From Nitrospiraceae bacterium UBA2166 (lineage in GTDB: Bacteria; Nitrospirota; Nitrospiria; Nitrospirales; UBA2166), in contig DCWI01000112.1 in the NCBI GenBank assembly GCA_002328825.1, positions 1-23,572 on the forward strand: 23,572 bases of DNA, written 5' to 3'. The first letter of the stretch is position 1. Each line of letters starts with the position of its first letter. The notes under the pieces were generated by a model. It saw nothing but the letters and a program-made list of their open reading frames with translations, was not told where the DNA came from and searched no databases. Below are positions 8,625 through 16,159 of this stretch, piece after piece. Made by a program: the position numbers and the translations under genes.

Positions 8625-11129
8625 TTATGATGTTTTTTCTGGGCCAAGAGGTTTAAATACTCTTAAAAGTGTTGGTAGTAATGTGAGGTTGCTTATTAGT
8701 GCGACAAGCATGGCCAAGCCCGTGAGGACACCAAAATAGATTGTGGGGATAAAGTTGGAGAAGATAAGAATTGAGAACCCAAACACAATTGTGAGTGCGG
8801 TATAGTAGATGGCTTTTCCAATGCTGCTGTGGCAGCAATTGATGGTTGTTTCGTATTGGAGATTGTTAGAAAACTCAAGTTGAAATCGGTGTACGTAATG
8901 AATCGCGTGGTCAACGGCAATTCCAACAGTGATAGCGGCGATGGTAATCGTCATGATGTCTAGTGGTATTTCCAAAATTCCCATCAATCCCAGAATAGTA
9001 CTTGCTGCGATTAGATTGGGGATAATGGCAAGAATGGCAAGATGTAGACTTCTGAAAAGAATAATAAACATAACAAGAATACTGAAAAAGACAACGCCAA
9101 TGGTCGTGATTTGAGATGTATAGAGACTTTGCAACATGTTATTGTACAGCACAACCATCCCATTAAGCTGGATATCCTGTTTGGAAAATTCCATGTCTTC
9201 AAGAAGGAAACGCTTTATGTCTTCAATGAGCATCTTTCGGCGAAGGGTTGGGGCCGAATCAATCAGTCGAATTACCATACGTATTTGATTGCCATCCTCT
9301 GAGAGGTAGGGAGAAATAATCGACTTTTTCACTTCTTCCGGCATGCGTTTTTGTATTAACTCGAGGAGGTAATCATCTGGCACCTGATCATCATTGAGTT
9401 GTTTCAATACCTTAAACGCAGTGGCGATCGAGAGCACTTTTCCCACTTCGGGTAGGAGCTCAATATGATCGTGGATGCGCTCTGCTTTGGCGAGCATATC
9501 AGGATGAAACCAATAGGTATCTTGCGTAATTGTTCCGTCGGAAAATGGATCTTCAAATGGATCTTCAGGTATTGCGTCATTTTCTTGGGTGAAATCGGTG
9601 AGGTATGATAAAAATTCCTGATCTGGGTTGATGATAATTTCGAGTGGTGTTGTTCCTCCAAGTTGTGTGTCGATAAGTTCCATCCCTTGGTAAATTTCTG
9701 TTGAGCTTTTGAAGTTGTCAATGAATCGATTTTCAACATCGAGTTGTGCAATGCCAAATATGCTTATGAGAATGATGGTCGCACACAGTGTAAGAATAAG
9801 GTATGTATTTCGATGGGTAAATGAGGCAACTGCGAGGGTAAACAAGTGGGTGAAGTCAGAGCTCGAATTTTGATGTTCCGGTTTGAGTAATACGAGTACG
9901 GCGGGAAGGAAAAGAAAATTTAGGACAAACGCGAGAGAAATGCCTATTGACATCATCCAACCAAAATCTATGACCGGGCGTATTCCACTGACGACGAGAG
10001 ATCCAAAAGCCACGATTGTTGTAATTGCGGTATAAAAACATGGCTTGGCCATAATTTTTATGGTTTGGTACGTTAATGTTTTCTGAGTGTTTTTAGGAAA
10101 CTCTGCTTGAAGAATTCGAAAACGGACAATGAGGTGGATGGAAAGTGACATGGTGATAATAAGAAGAAGTGATATAAAGTTTGATGAGATAACGGTCACT
10201 TTCCAGTCGAGCAATCCGAGCATGCCGACCATGACCAATACAGTGATTACGCAACAGGTCATTGGGAGCACTATCCAGCGTGTTTTCCTGAAGAATAATG
10301 TGAGTATGAGGATCAAGAATCCAAGAACACCCACACCGAACACGACTAGGTCGTGTTCGATAAAACTAATCATGTCTGCTGTAATCATAGAAATACCACC
10401 CAAGTACATCTTGGCATGGTCAGTGTGGTCTTCCATGATGTTTCGTATTGTCTCGATTTCATGGCGTTCTCGTTTGATTGCCTCTGTATGGGAGATAGTG
10501 AACGCGTCAATGATTGTAGCGAGTTCAGAGGCTTCATCCGTGTTTAGGCCGATCTTGTGTTGTTTATTCCGGAGATGGTTGCGTTGCTGGAGAAGGGAGT
10601 GGTATTGCTCGTCGCGGTGCAAATTTACAAGGATGGCGGTCGTTTTTCCATCTGGGCTGACGAGGTGGTTTCGATAGATTGGGCTCTCCAAAAACTCTTT
10701 CCAGGCAAGGCCTTTATCAATTCCTGGGCTCTCCAATGTTCTGATTTTTGAAGTCATTTCAGAAAGAGAAACTTGTGGACTTTGTAAGAGAGGAACGTCG
10801 AGTATGGTGAGAACAGACTCGACTCTAGGAATAGTGCCTAATGCGTCACGAAGGGATTTGAGGTTTGAAAGAGTGGCATCAGACAATAAACTTTCCATTG
10901 GGCGATAAGCAATGATGAGAAAATTATCTGCCCCATATTGTTCTCTAATTTCTCTGTAAGCTTGGAGAGCGATATCGTCTTCGAGGACGAGAGATTCTGC
11001 TGAAGCATCTAGCTTAAAATTCGAAACATGCAATCCGAAAAATCCGACAATTAGGGCGACAAGTGATAGGGCGATGAGAGGACGTTCGATAACGATTGAA
11101 TAGTAGAAAGATCGAAAGTAAGCATGCAT
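8625..11129 (-). CDS. RND/MMPL-superfamily transporter, HpnN-like
   Basis: The 834-residue product has the duplicated RND layout: one helix near residues 17-36, a large periplasmic domain, five helices around 255-420, another helix near 440, a second periplasmic domain, and five helices in the last 180 residues, about 12 in all. The start of the first periplasmic domain, LDASAESLVLEDD, is typical of the MMPL/HpnN-type branch, and GTTPLEIIINPDQ opens the second. Proteins of this branch export hydrophobic lipids; HpnN moves hopanoids to the outer membrane in Rhodopseudomonas. The RND stop codon lies directly before the first possible start of the MlaC/HpnM-like gene, supporting a carrier-exporter pair. 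No membrane-fusion protein or outer-membrane channel gene is adjacent. The RND fold is firm; the cargo is inferred. Confidence 0.88.
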   Translation of the reverse strand: MHAYFRSFYYSIVIERPLIALSLVALIVGFFGLHVSNFKLDASAESLVLEDDIALQAYREIREQYGADNFLIIAYRPMESLLSDATLSNLKSLRDALGTIPRVESVLTILDVPLLQSPQVSLSEMTSKIRTLESPGIDKGLAWKEFLESPIYRNHLVSPDGKTTAILVNLHRDEQYHSLLQQRNHLRNKQHKIGLNTDEASELATIIDAFTISHTEAIKRERHEIETIRNIMEDHTDHAKMYLGGISMITADMISFIEHDLVVFGVGVLGFLILILTLFFRKTRWIVLPMTCCVITVLVMVGMLGLLDWKVTVISSNFISLLLIITMSLSIHLIVRFRILQAEFPKNTQKTLTYQTIKIMAKPCFYTAITTIVAFGSLVVSGIRPVIDFGWMMSIGISLAFVLNFLFLPAVLVLLKPEHQNSSSDFTHLFTLAVASFTHRNTYLILTLCATIILISIFGIAQLDVENRFIDNFKSSTEIYQGMELIDTQLGGTTPLEIIINPDQEFLSYLTDFTQENDAIPEDPFEDPFSDGTITQDTYWFHPDMLAKAERIHDHIELLPEVGKVLSIATAFKVLKQLNDDQVPDDYLLELIQKRMPEEVKKSIISPYLSEDGNQIRMVIRLIDSAPTLRRKMLIEDIKRFLLEDMEFSKQDIQLNGMVVLYNNMLQSLYTSQITTIGVVFFSILVMFIILFRSLHLAILAIIPNLIAASTILGLMGILEIPLDIMTITIAAITVGIAVDHAIHYVHRFQLEFSNNLQYETTINCCHSSIGKAIYYTALTIVFGFSILIFSNFIPTIYFGVLTGLAMLVALISNLTLLPTLLRVFKPLGPEKTS

Positions 11130-11135
11130 AGTGCG

Positions 11136-11149
11136 TCAATTGTGATCAA
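11136..11149 (-). promoter_or_regulatory. Possible Fnr/Crp-family half-palindrome before the RND gene
   Basis: Read on the minus strand the sequence is TTGAT-CACA-ATTGA, which has a perfect left half of the Fnr-type TTGAT-N4-ATCAA site and a degenerate right half. It ends 6 bases before the RND start codon. The gene just upstream encodes a Crp/Fnr-family regulator, but one good half-site is weak evidence and could be chance. Confidence 0.2.
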
Positions 11150-11159
11150 AAATCGGAAT

Positions 11160-11177
11160 GGAATTCAATGGAATTCC
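11160..11177. repeat. Perfect inverted repeat between the crp-family and RND genes
   Basis: GGAATTC at 11160-11166 and GAATTCC at 11171-11177 are exact reverse complements around a 4-base loop. The hairpin sits in the 104-base gap between the Crp/Fnr-family gene and the RND gene. On the minus strand a short T-run (TTTTT) follows after about eight bases, too far for a classical terminator, so an attenuator or mRNA-processing role is possible but unproven. Confidence 0.4.
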
Positions 11178-11233
11178 TCAGGCGGGTTGGGAAAAGGTGG
11201 AAAACATTTGTGAGGAAACTGTTACTGGTGTGT

Positions 11234-11926
11234 TTATATTAGTTGTTGCAGACCAGCTAAATCTAAAATAGTAATTTGACGTTTTGCCATGATAATTAGG
11301 CCAGATTGCCGGAATTGCCCGAGTGTGAGGCTTACTGTTTCACGGGTTGTTCCTATAAGGTTAGCAAGTTCTTGGTGTGTCATTTTTGTTGTGATGGTGC
11401 GGCCGTTTGTGGTGTCAGAGCCAAAGGATGTTGAGAGGTTAATCAGAAGCTGCGCTAGGCGGGCAGGTGCATCTCGGAATACTAAATCCTCGATACGGTT
11501 TTCAATCTGTTTCATCCTAAGGCCTATTAGTTTGGTAAGTTTGAAACTGCATTGAGGTTGGTTTTTCAGAAGTCGTTCAAAGTCCTCTCGCCGAATCATG
11601 CAGATATGGGCATCGTCGAGTGCCTCAGCAATCGTATCCCGGGGTACCTCTTCAAACATCTCCAGTTCTCCAAAAATTTCACCTGCCTCAAGGATGACCA
11701 GTGTAAGTTCCTTTCCATCGTCACCGATCTTTGAAATTTTTACCCTCCCTGTCTTTAGCAGGTAGACGAAATCGCCTGGGTCGCCTGGGAGATAGATTGG
11801 TTGTCTCTTTTTGAAGGCTTCCATCCGGGTCATTTTTTCCATCTCAGTCATCTCTGCATCGCTGAGATCAGAGAACAGTTTGACCTGCTTCAAGTACCAA
11901 AGCTTGCTTTTTACTGAAGTTTCCAT
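11234..11926 (-). CDS. Crp/Fnr-family transcriptional regulator
   Basis: The 230-residue product has the two-domain Crp/Fnr layout. Residues about 15-130 form a cyclic-nucleotide-binding-type beta barrel, with LPGDPGDFVYLLKTGRVKIS at 46-65 and the GEIFGELEMFEEVPRDTIAEA pocket segment at 82-102. A dimerisation helix follows at about 125-150, then a winged helix-turn-helix at 182-212 with HQELANLIGTTRETVSLTL, the classical recognition pattern. There is no N-terminal cysteine cluster, so an oxygen-sensing iron-sulfur Fnr is unlikely. The ligand cannot be named: the pocket has RDT where cAMP-binding CRP has an RS pair. It lies between smc and the lipid-transport genes on the same strand, 104 bases before the RND gene, and could control it. 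Confidence 0.93.
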   Translation of the reverse strand: METSVKSKLWYLKQVKLFSDLSDAEMTEMEKMTRMEAFKKRQPIYLPGDPGDFVYLLKTGRVKISKIGDDGKELTLVILEAGEIFGELEMFEEVPRDTIAEALDDAHICMIRREDFERLLKNQPQCSFKLTKLIGLRMKQIENRIEDLVFRDAPARLAQLLINLSTSFGSDTTNGRTITTKMTHQELANLIGTTRETVSLTLGQFRQSGLIIMAKRQITILDLAGLQQLI

Positions 11927-12018
11927 GTCTTGAGCTTAGGATCTGTTATTCTCTAGCACGGGTAAATTATCCAAGACGGCTGTGGAGTGATTGTGCCTGT
12001 TCATTGAGCAAAAGGCAC

Positions 12019-12035
12019 GCACACTTAAAGTATGC
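12019..12035 (-). repeat. Hairpin that could end a short upstream transcript
   Basis: On the minus strand GCATACT and AGTGTGC can pair over seven positions, one of them a G-U wobble, around a TTA loop. A short TTTT run follows a few bases later. It is weaker than a classical rho-independent terminator but lies where a short RNA made from the promoter-like sequence near 12250 could end. Confidence 0.25.
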
Positions 12036-12099
12036 ACAAAAGCAATCGACATAAGTCACATTCTAAACTGGCTAGGCACAATTTGGAAGGGCCCGTTGC

Positions 12100-12144
12100 T
12101 TGGGATGTTGTGACGCAGCGACTAGAAATCTCCGCTCCTCCCAA
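12100..12144 (-). other. Nested inverted repeat, possible structured leader or small RNA
   Basis: TTGGGA at 12100-12105 is the reverse complement of TCCCAA at 12139-12144, and inside it AGCG at 12117-12120 pairs with CGCT at 12133-12136. This gives two nested stems with an asymmetric internal loop. It lies within the roughly 300-base leader implied by the promoter-like sequence at 12235-12264. It was not recognised as 6S, SRP, tmRNA or a known riboswitch. Confidence 0.25.
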
Positions 12145-12234
12145 TGGTTTACAAGACTCATTCTCTCAATACTCCATACTCGTTTATCGCGATCATAGAG
12201 AAAATAGAACTCAGGCCCGAGCAAGCGTGAACGC

Positions 12235-12264
12235 AGTATAGCAAGAAGAAGTGTCTGTATTCAA
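12235..12264 (-). promoter_or_regulatory. Candidate sigma-70 promoter upstream of the crp-family gene
   Basis: On the minus strand a TTGAAT box (plus 12264-12259) is followed after 18 bases by TATACT (plus 12240-12235), preceded by TGC as an extended -10 element. Predicted transcription would start near 12228, about 300 bases before the regulator's start codon. This is a by-eye match of four of six and five of six bases. Confidence 0.4.
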
Positions 12265-12294
12265 GTAAAGTGGGTATAGATGTTTTAGGGAGGG

Positions 12295-15200
12295 CTATCG
12301 TGTGTGTTCAAGGGATGCAGAAAGGAGGATGGTGATACCTGGTTCTGCCATGGTAGTCCCATAGAGTTTATCAGCAGCAGTCATGGTCTGCTTGTTGTGC
12401 GTGATAATCAAAAATTGGGCTGATGATGATACTTCTTGAAGGAGTCTAATAAATCGCGCGATGTTCTCGTCGTCTAGAGGTGCATCGGTTTCGTCCAACA
12501 CACAGAGAGGAGTTGGACTCATCAAGTAACTTGCAAGAATAAGAGCAAAAGCGGTGAGAGCTTTTTCCCCTCCCGAAAGCACTGAAAGTTGTTTTAGGCG
12601 CTTTCCTGGAGGTTGAGCAACAATGTCGACTCCCGCTGTGATGGGGTCTGGGTCGTCAAGAACAAGGTCAGCCATGCCGCCCTCGAAAAGACGTTTAAAG
12701 ATATCGTTAAAGTTTTTTCGAAGTGTGTGAAAGGTTTCCTGAAAGAGGCGGCTTGTGGTGTCATTCAATCGCGTCATGATATCTTCAAGTGAGGAGATTG
12801 ACTGAATGAGATCATTCTCTTCGGCAGTCAGAAAAGACAAACGTTCGTCGAGTGCTAGGGCCTCTTCGGCTGCAGCAAGATTAATAGGGCCGAGACGGTC
12901 ACGCCGCTGTCGTTGCTGGGAAAGTGTGGCGCGCGTCTGTTCAACATCGATGCGGATGTCTCCAAGTTGCTCCTGTAAGATTTCCAGTGTCAATATTTCA
13001 TAGGTCTCGGAGAGTAAAGTTGCAATGTGATCAAGGCTGGTAGTGTGCTCTGCTCGACTTACAGCGAGCTCGCTGCGTTTCTGACGAACCTTCTCTAAGG
13101 CTGTTTGGGTATTTGTATATGCGATATTGTATGTTCGCGTGAATGCTGTCATTTGGTCAAGATTGGCTTGTGCTGTTGCCACCGCAGTATCTTGAGATTC
13201 CAGCTCTGAGTTCAATACATGAATTGAGTTTTCAAGTTGAGCAGCATCGGCTTGCGCTGAGTTCCATTGTTCAGTCATACGGTAATGTTCTTGTTCAAGC
13301 TGAGCCTTGCTTTCCTTGCGATCAAGTGTTGCTTGTTCTAGGTTTTCAAGGTCCGATTGTAGACCATCGCGTTGTGAGAGTAATGTGTGTTGTGCAAGGC
13401 GTGTGTTGTTTACGCGTTCAAGGTTAGTTTGGAGAACCTCTTCGCTTGCTTGCCCTTCTTGCTGGAGTTGGGTGAGGAGTTTGTCTATGGTCTGATGATT
13501 GTGCGTGAGTGTTTCTTTGCGGTTATGTGTATTGGTGAGCTCTTGATCAATAGATGATAATGCGTGTTGATTTGTCTCTATGGATTGCGTAAGTCGTTTG
13601 TGGTCTTCGTGGGATCGATGCAACTCATGATCAGTCCGTTCTTTGTCTTTTTTGAGATTCACTAGTTGGATCTCTTCTGTTCTGGCATTTGCTTCATGCT
13701 CTTGTTGTTGCTGTGTATGTTCTTGAATTTTCTCGGCTAGTTCTGCTAGGAGGTTTTGTATTGTTTCAGCGTGTGTGCGAGCATCTGCAAGTTGAGTCTC
13801 TATTTCTTTAACTTCACGCTGTCGTTGTAGAAGTCCCATCGATGAGAGGACTGATCCCACGCCGACAATCCCTCCAGCGTCAACATATTCCCCGGCGAGA
13901 GTAACAAAAAACATTGGGTGAGAGAGATGGTTCTGGGAATGATTGTCACTGCTTTCCCATAGTTCGAGCGCATAGTTAAGGTTCTCAACAATGATCACGC
14001 GGTCGAGCAAATAGTCGATGACTGGGTTAAATTCCGTTGTGGTGGTTACCACGTTTCGAGCGATAGCGACTATTCCAGGTAGTGGGGCCACAGGGTCGTT
14101 TTCATTAGCGCGTAGCCGTGGGTGAAGAGGAATAAAAGTTCCCAGAGACAATCCTTGGGTGCGAAGTAGGTTAATTGCTTCTTGTGCTTGGAGATGTCCG
14201 TCGACAACAACGCCGCGAAGACGTTCGCCCAAAGCGACTTCAATAGCGCGTTCATATTGTGGTGGAACCTGAAGAATCTCAGCAATAGTACCTCGAATGC
14301 CTGCGCTGGATAGCTTTGGTCCTTGCTCGCCATATGATGACCATTGTTCCTCTAGGACTCCTTGAAGCGCAGAGAGGTGAGATTGGAGTGCCGTGACGTT
14401 TTCGTTGGTAGCGTGTCCTTCATCTGTGAGGCGTGTGTTTGATTCATGAACTGTTTGAAGTACAGAGGCGTGTTTGTGTGTGTTTTCTTGATGCTGTTGC
14501 CACTGTTGTTCGAGTTCTGATATTTGAGTGGAAAGTTCATGTTGTCGTTCGGTCGTCTTCTCAATGGTGTGGGTTAGTGACTCGTATTCCCTTGTGTCGC
14601 GTTCTTGCCTGATGACGTACTCTTGTTGTCGTGCCTCCATTGCACTGATGGATTGGGCCTCGGTACTCTCTGCAGTGATGTTTTCCATTGCTTTTGCACG
14701 GAGTTGCTCAATCTCTGTATAAATTGTGCGTTGTTGCTTTTGCGCGTGAGCCAAGTCTAACTCTTGGGCTGTGAGTGTTGTTTTTGTCACCTCTATATCA
14801 TGCTGTACGTTATCTAGTGTGTCCTGACAGGTGTGTTGTTGTACATTATCGTTGAGATCGTCGTTCTCGATTTGAGTGAGTGAAGTCGCGGCTTTCTGTA
14901 GTTGAGTGTGGCACATCGATATGAGTGTCTGTTGACGTTCTAGAGCTTCCAATGCACGCTCAAGGCGAATTTTTGAAGCAGTTGCAGAGTCTTTTGTCTG
15001 TGAAAGCTTTGCAGTACCTGCAGTTTCACGATTCCCAGCGTGTTGACGGTCAGCGTCTATCTCTGAGAGTCTGGTGCTCAGTGTAGATTCTTGTTCATTT
15101 GCCAAGGTTAATTGGGTTTCAATAACGTCTAAATGATTGCGGTGGTTGTCGTGGTCGTGCTTTAGGAGAGAGAGTTCAAGCGTTCGTATTTCATCGTGAA

Positions 15201-15837
15201 TTGTCTTGTATGTGTTCGCGGCGCGGCTTTGCCGCTTCAAGGTTCTCTGTTGGCGTTGGAGTTCGTCGATTAGATCGTGTAGACGAAGGAGATTGCCTCG
15301 GCTGGCCTCTATTTTCTGCATTGTTGCAATACGCTGCTTTTTGTAGCGCATGGTCCCGGCTGCTTCCTCAATCATTGCACGACGCTCTTGAGCAGAGCTT
15401 TGTAGAAGCATGTCTAGTTTTCCTTGCTCGATGACAGTACACCCCTTAGAACTTGCACCGAGGTCAAAAAATAGGTCACGGATGTCCCGAAGACGACAGG
15501 GCTTTTTGTTAATAGCATATTCGCTTTGGCCGTCACGGAAGAGTCGGCGTGAGATGGTCACGTCCGGTTGATCTTCAGGTAGGGCAGTTAAGGTGAGGGT
15601 GACTTCAGCCATTCCCAGTGGAGGTTTAGAAGTTGCACCATTGAAAATTGTATCTTCCATACGCTCAATCCTAAGGGACTTTGGGGATTGTTCCCCCAAT
15701 GCCCAAAGTATGGCGTCGACAAGATTACTTTTTCCTGTGCCGTTTGGACCGACGAGAGCGGTGATGCCAAGTCCAAAGTTAACTGAGGCCTCAACGAAGG
15801 ATTTGAACCCGACTATATCGAGTTGCTTTAGATGCAT
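12295..15837 (-). CDS. smc: Chromosome segregation ATPase SMC
   Basis: SMC forms the ring-shaped bacterial condensin with ScpA and ScpB and organises newly replicated chromosomes. The 1180-residue product has normal full length. The N-terminal ATPase half begins MHLKQLDIVGFKSF and contains the Walker A loop GPNGTGKSN at 30-38. Two long E/Q/R-rich coiled-coil arms flank a hinge domain at roughly 510-680, with GTIAEILQVPPQYERAIEVA and YVDAGGIVGVGSV. The C-terminal half has the ABC signature LSGGEK at 1087-1092 and Walker B CVLDETDAPLDD at about 1112-1123, followed by the D-loop and FLIITHNKQTM. Many relatives read DEVDA where this one has DETDA. No scpA or scpB is adjacent. It is transcribed divergently from arsM; a promoter-like pair lies at 15886-15914. 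Confidence 0.97.
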   Translation of the reverse strand: MHLKQLDIVGFKSFVEASVNFGLGITALVGPNGTGKSNLVDAILWALGEQSPKSLRIERMEDTIFNGATSKPPLGMAEVTLTLTALPEDQPDVTISRRLFRDGQSEYAINKKPCRLRDIRDLFFDLGASSKGCTVIEQGKLDMLLQSSAQERRAMIEEAAGTMRYKKQRIATMQKIEASRGNLLRLHDLIDELQRQQRTLKRQSRAANTYKTIHDEIRTLELSLLKHDHDNHRNHLDVIETQLTLANEQESTLSTRLSEIDADRQHAGNRETAGTAKLSQTKDSATASKIRLERALEALERQQTLISMCHTQLQKAATSLTQIENDDLNDNVQQHTCQDTLDNVQHDIEVTKTTLTAQELDLAHAQKQQRTIYTEIEQLRAKAMENITAESTEAQSISAMEARQQEYVIRQERDTREYESLTHTIEKTTERQHELSTQISELEQQWQQHQENTHKHASVLQTVHESNTRLTDEGHATNENVTALQSHLSALQGVLEEQWSSYGEQGPKLSSAGIRGTIAEILQVPPQYERAIEVALGERLRGVVVDGHLQAQEAINLLRTQGLSLGTFIPLHPRLRANENDPVAPLPGIVAIARNVVTTTTEFNPVIDYLLDRVIIVENLNYALELWESSDNHSQNHLSHPMFFVTLAGEYVDAGGIVGVGSVLSSMGLLQRQREVKEIETQLADARTHAETIQNLLAELAEKIQEHTQQQQEHEANARTEEIQLVNLKKDKERTDHELHRSHEDHKRLTQSIETNQHALSSIDQELTNTHNRKETLTHNHQTIDKLLTQLQQEGQASEEVLQTNLERVNNTRLAQHTLLSQRDGLQSDLENLEQATLDRKESKAQLEQEHYRMTEQWNSAQADAAQLENSIHVLNSELESQDTAVATAQANLDQMTAFTRTYNIAYTNTQTALEKVRQKRSELAVSRAEHTTSLDHIATLLSETYEILTLEILQEQLGDIRIDVEQTRATLSQQRQRRDRLGPINLAAAEEALALDERLSFLTAEENDLIQSISSLEDIMTRLNDTTSRLFQETFHTLRKNFNDIFKRLFEGGMADLVLDDPDPITAGVDIVAQPPGKRLKQLSVLSGGEKALTAFALILASYLMSPTPLCVLDETDAPLDDENIARFIRLLQEVSSSAQFLIITHNKQTMTAADKLYGTTMAEPGITILLSASLEHTR

Positions 15838-15885
15838 GAAGCCTTCATGTTTGTGTTCTGCGAACGTTCTCGTTGAGAGGTGTCT

Positions 15886-15914
15886 CTTATAGCACGCATC
15901 GAAAGCACTTGCAA
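15886..15914 (-). promoter_or_regulatory. Candidate sigma-70 promoter of smc
   Basis: Minus strand TTGCAA (plus 15914-15909) and TATAAG (plus 15891-15886) are separated by exactly 17 bases. They match four of six and five of six consensus bases. The implied start near 15879 gives a leader of about 40 bases before the smc ATG, which has an AAGG ribosome site four bases upstream. Confidence 0.45.
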
Positions 15915-15996
15915 AATATCTTTGTTTGGCTAGGATATTGCCGCATGAGAGGAAGTTGTGCAGAAAAATAGAGCTAAATTAGAGAGGTAAATCGTG

Positions 15997-16052
15997 ATTG
16001 TAGGTCGAGAATACTGTGTGTTTGTTATGGGGCTGAACAATCAGCCTACAAT
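15997..16052. repeat. Nested inverted repeats in the arsM leader region
   Basis: ATTGTAGG at 15997-16004 is the exact reverse complement of CCTACAAT at 16045-16052. Inside it, GGCTGA at 16031-16036 and TCAGCC at 16041-16046 form a perfect six-base stem with a four-base loop. The two stems share bases 16045-16046, so they can coexist only if the outer one is trimmed to six pairs. The element lies between smc and arsM and could be an RNA switch, attenuator or DNA-binding site. Confidence 0.4.
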
Positions 16053-16058
16053 TGTAAG

Positions 16059-16080
16059 ACATATAACGATATCTCTATGT
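16059..16080. promoter_or_regulatory. Imperfect dyad upstream of arsM, candidate ArsR operator
   Basis: ACATA at 16059-16063 and TATGT at 16076-16080 are reverse complements separated by twelve bases that include the palindrome GATATC. Spacing and AT-richness fit the dyad sites used by ArsR/SmtB-family repressors. It lies 80 bases before the arsM start, a reasonable promoter-proximal position, and an arsR gene is the second gene of the cluster. Binding is inferred, not shown. Confidence 0.35.
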
Positions 16081-16159
16081 ATTTTAGTGTAATATTGTTG
16101 GTAGGTGGTAGGAGTAGCATCTTAGCTTAGTAGGTTGTAGAGATGAAGGAGGCGTTACG

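Larger units (their letters stand above)
11927..12294 (-). other. Gene-free region upstream of the crp-family gene
   Basis: These 368 bases separate smc from the Crp/Fnr-family gene. A promoter-like sequence, a nested inverted repeat and a distal hairpin are listed separately. One plus-strand open frame at 12032-12241 shows no family signature and no ribosome site, and I do not consider it a gene. Confidence 0.5.

Noticed and set aside
12032..12241. Plus-strand 69-codon open frame
   Set aside because: Low-complexity polar translation without a ribosome site, within a region better explained as leader DNA.
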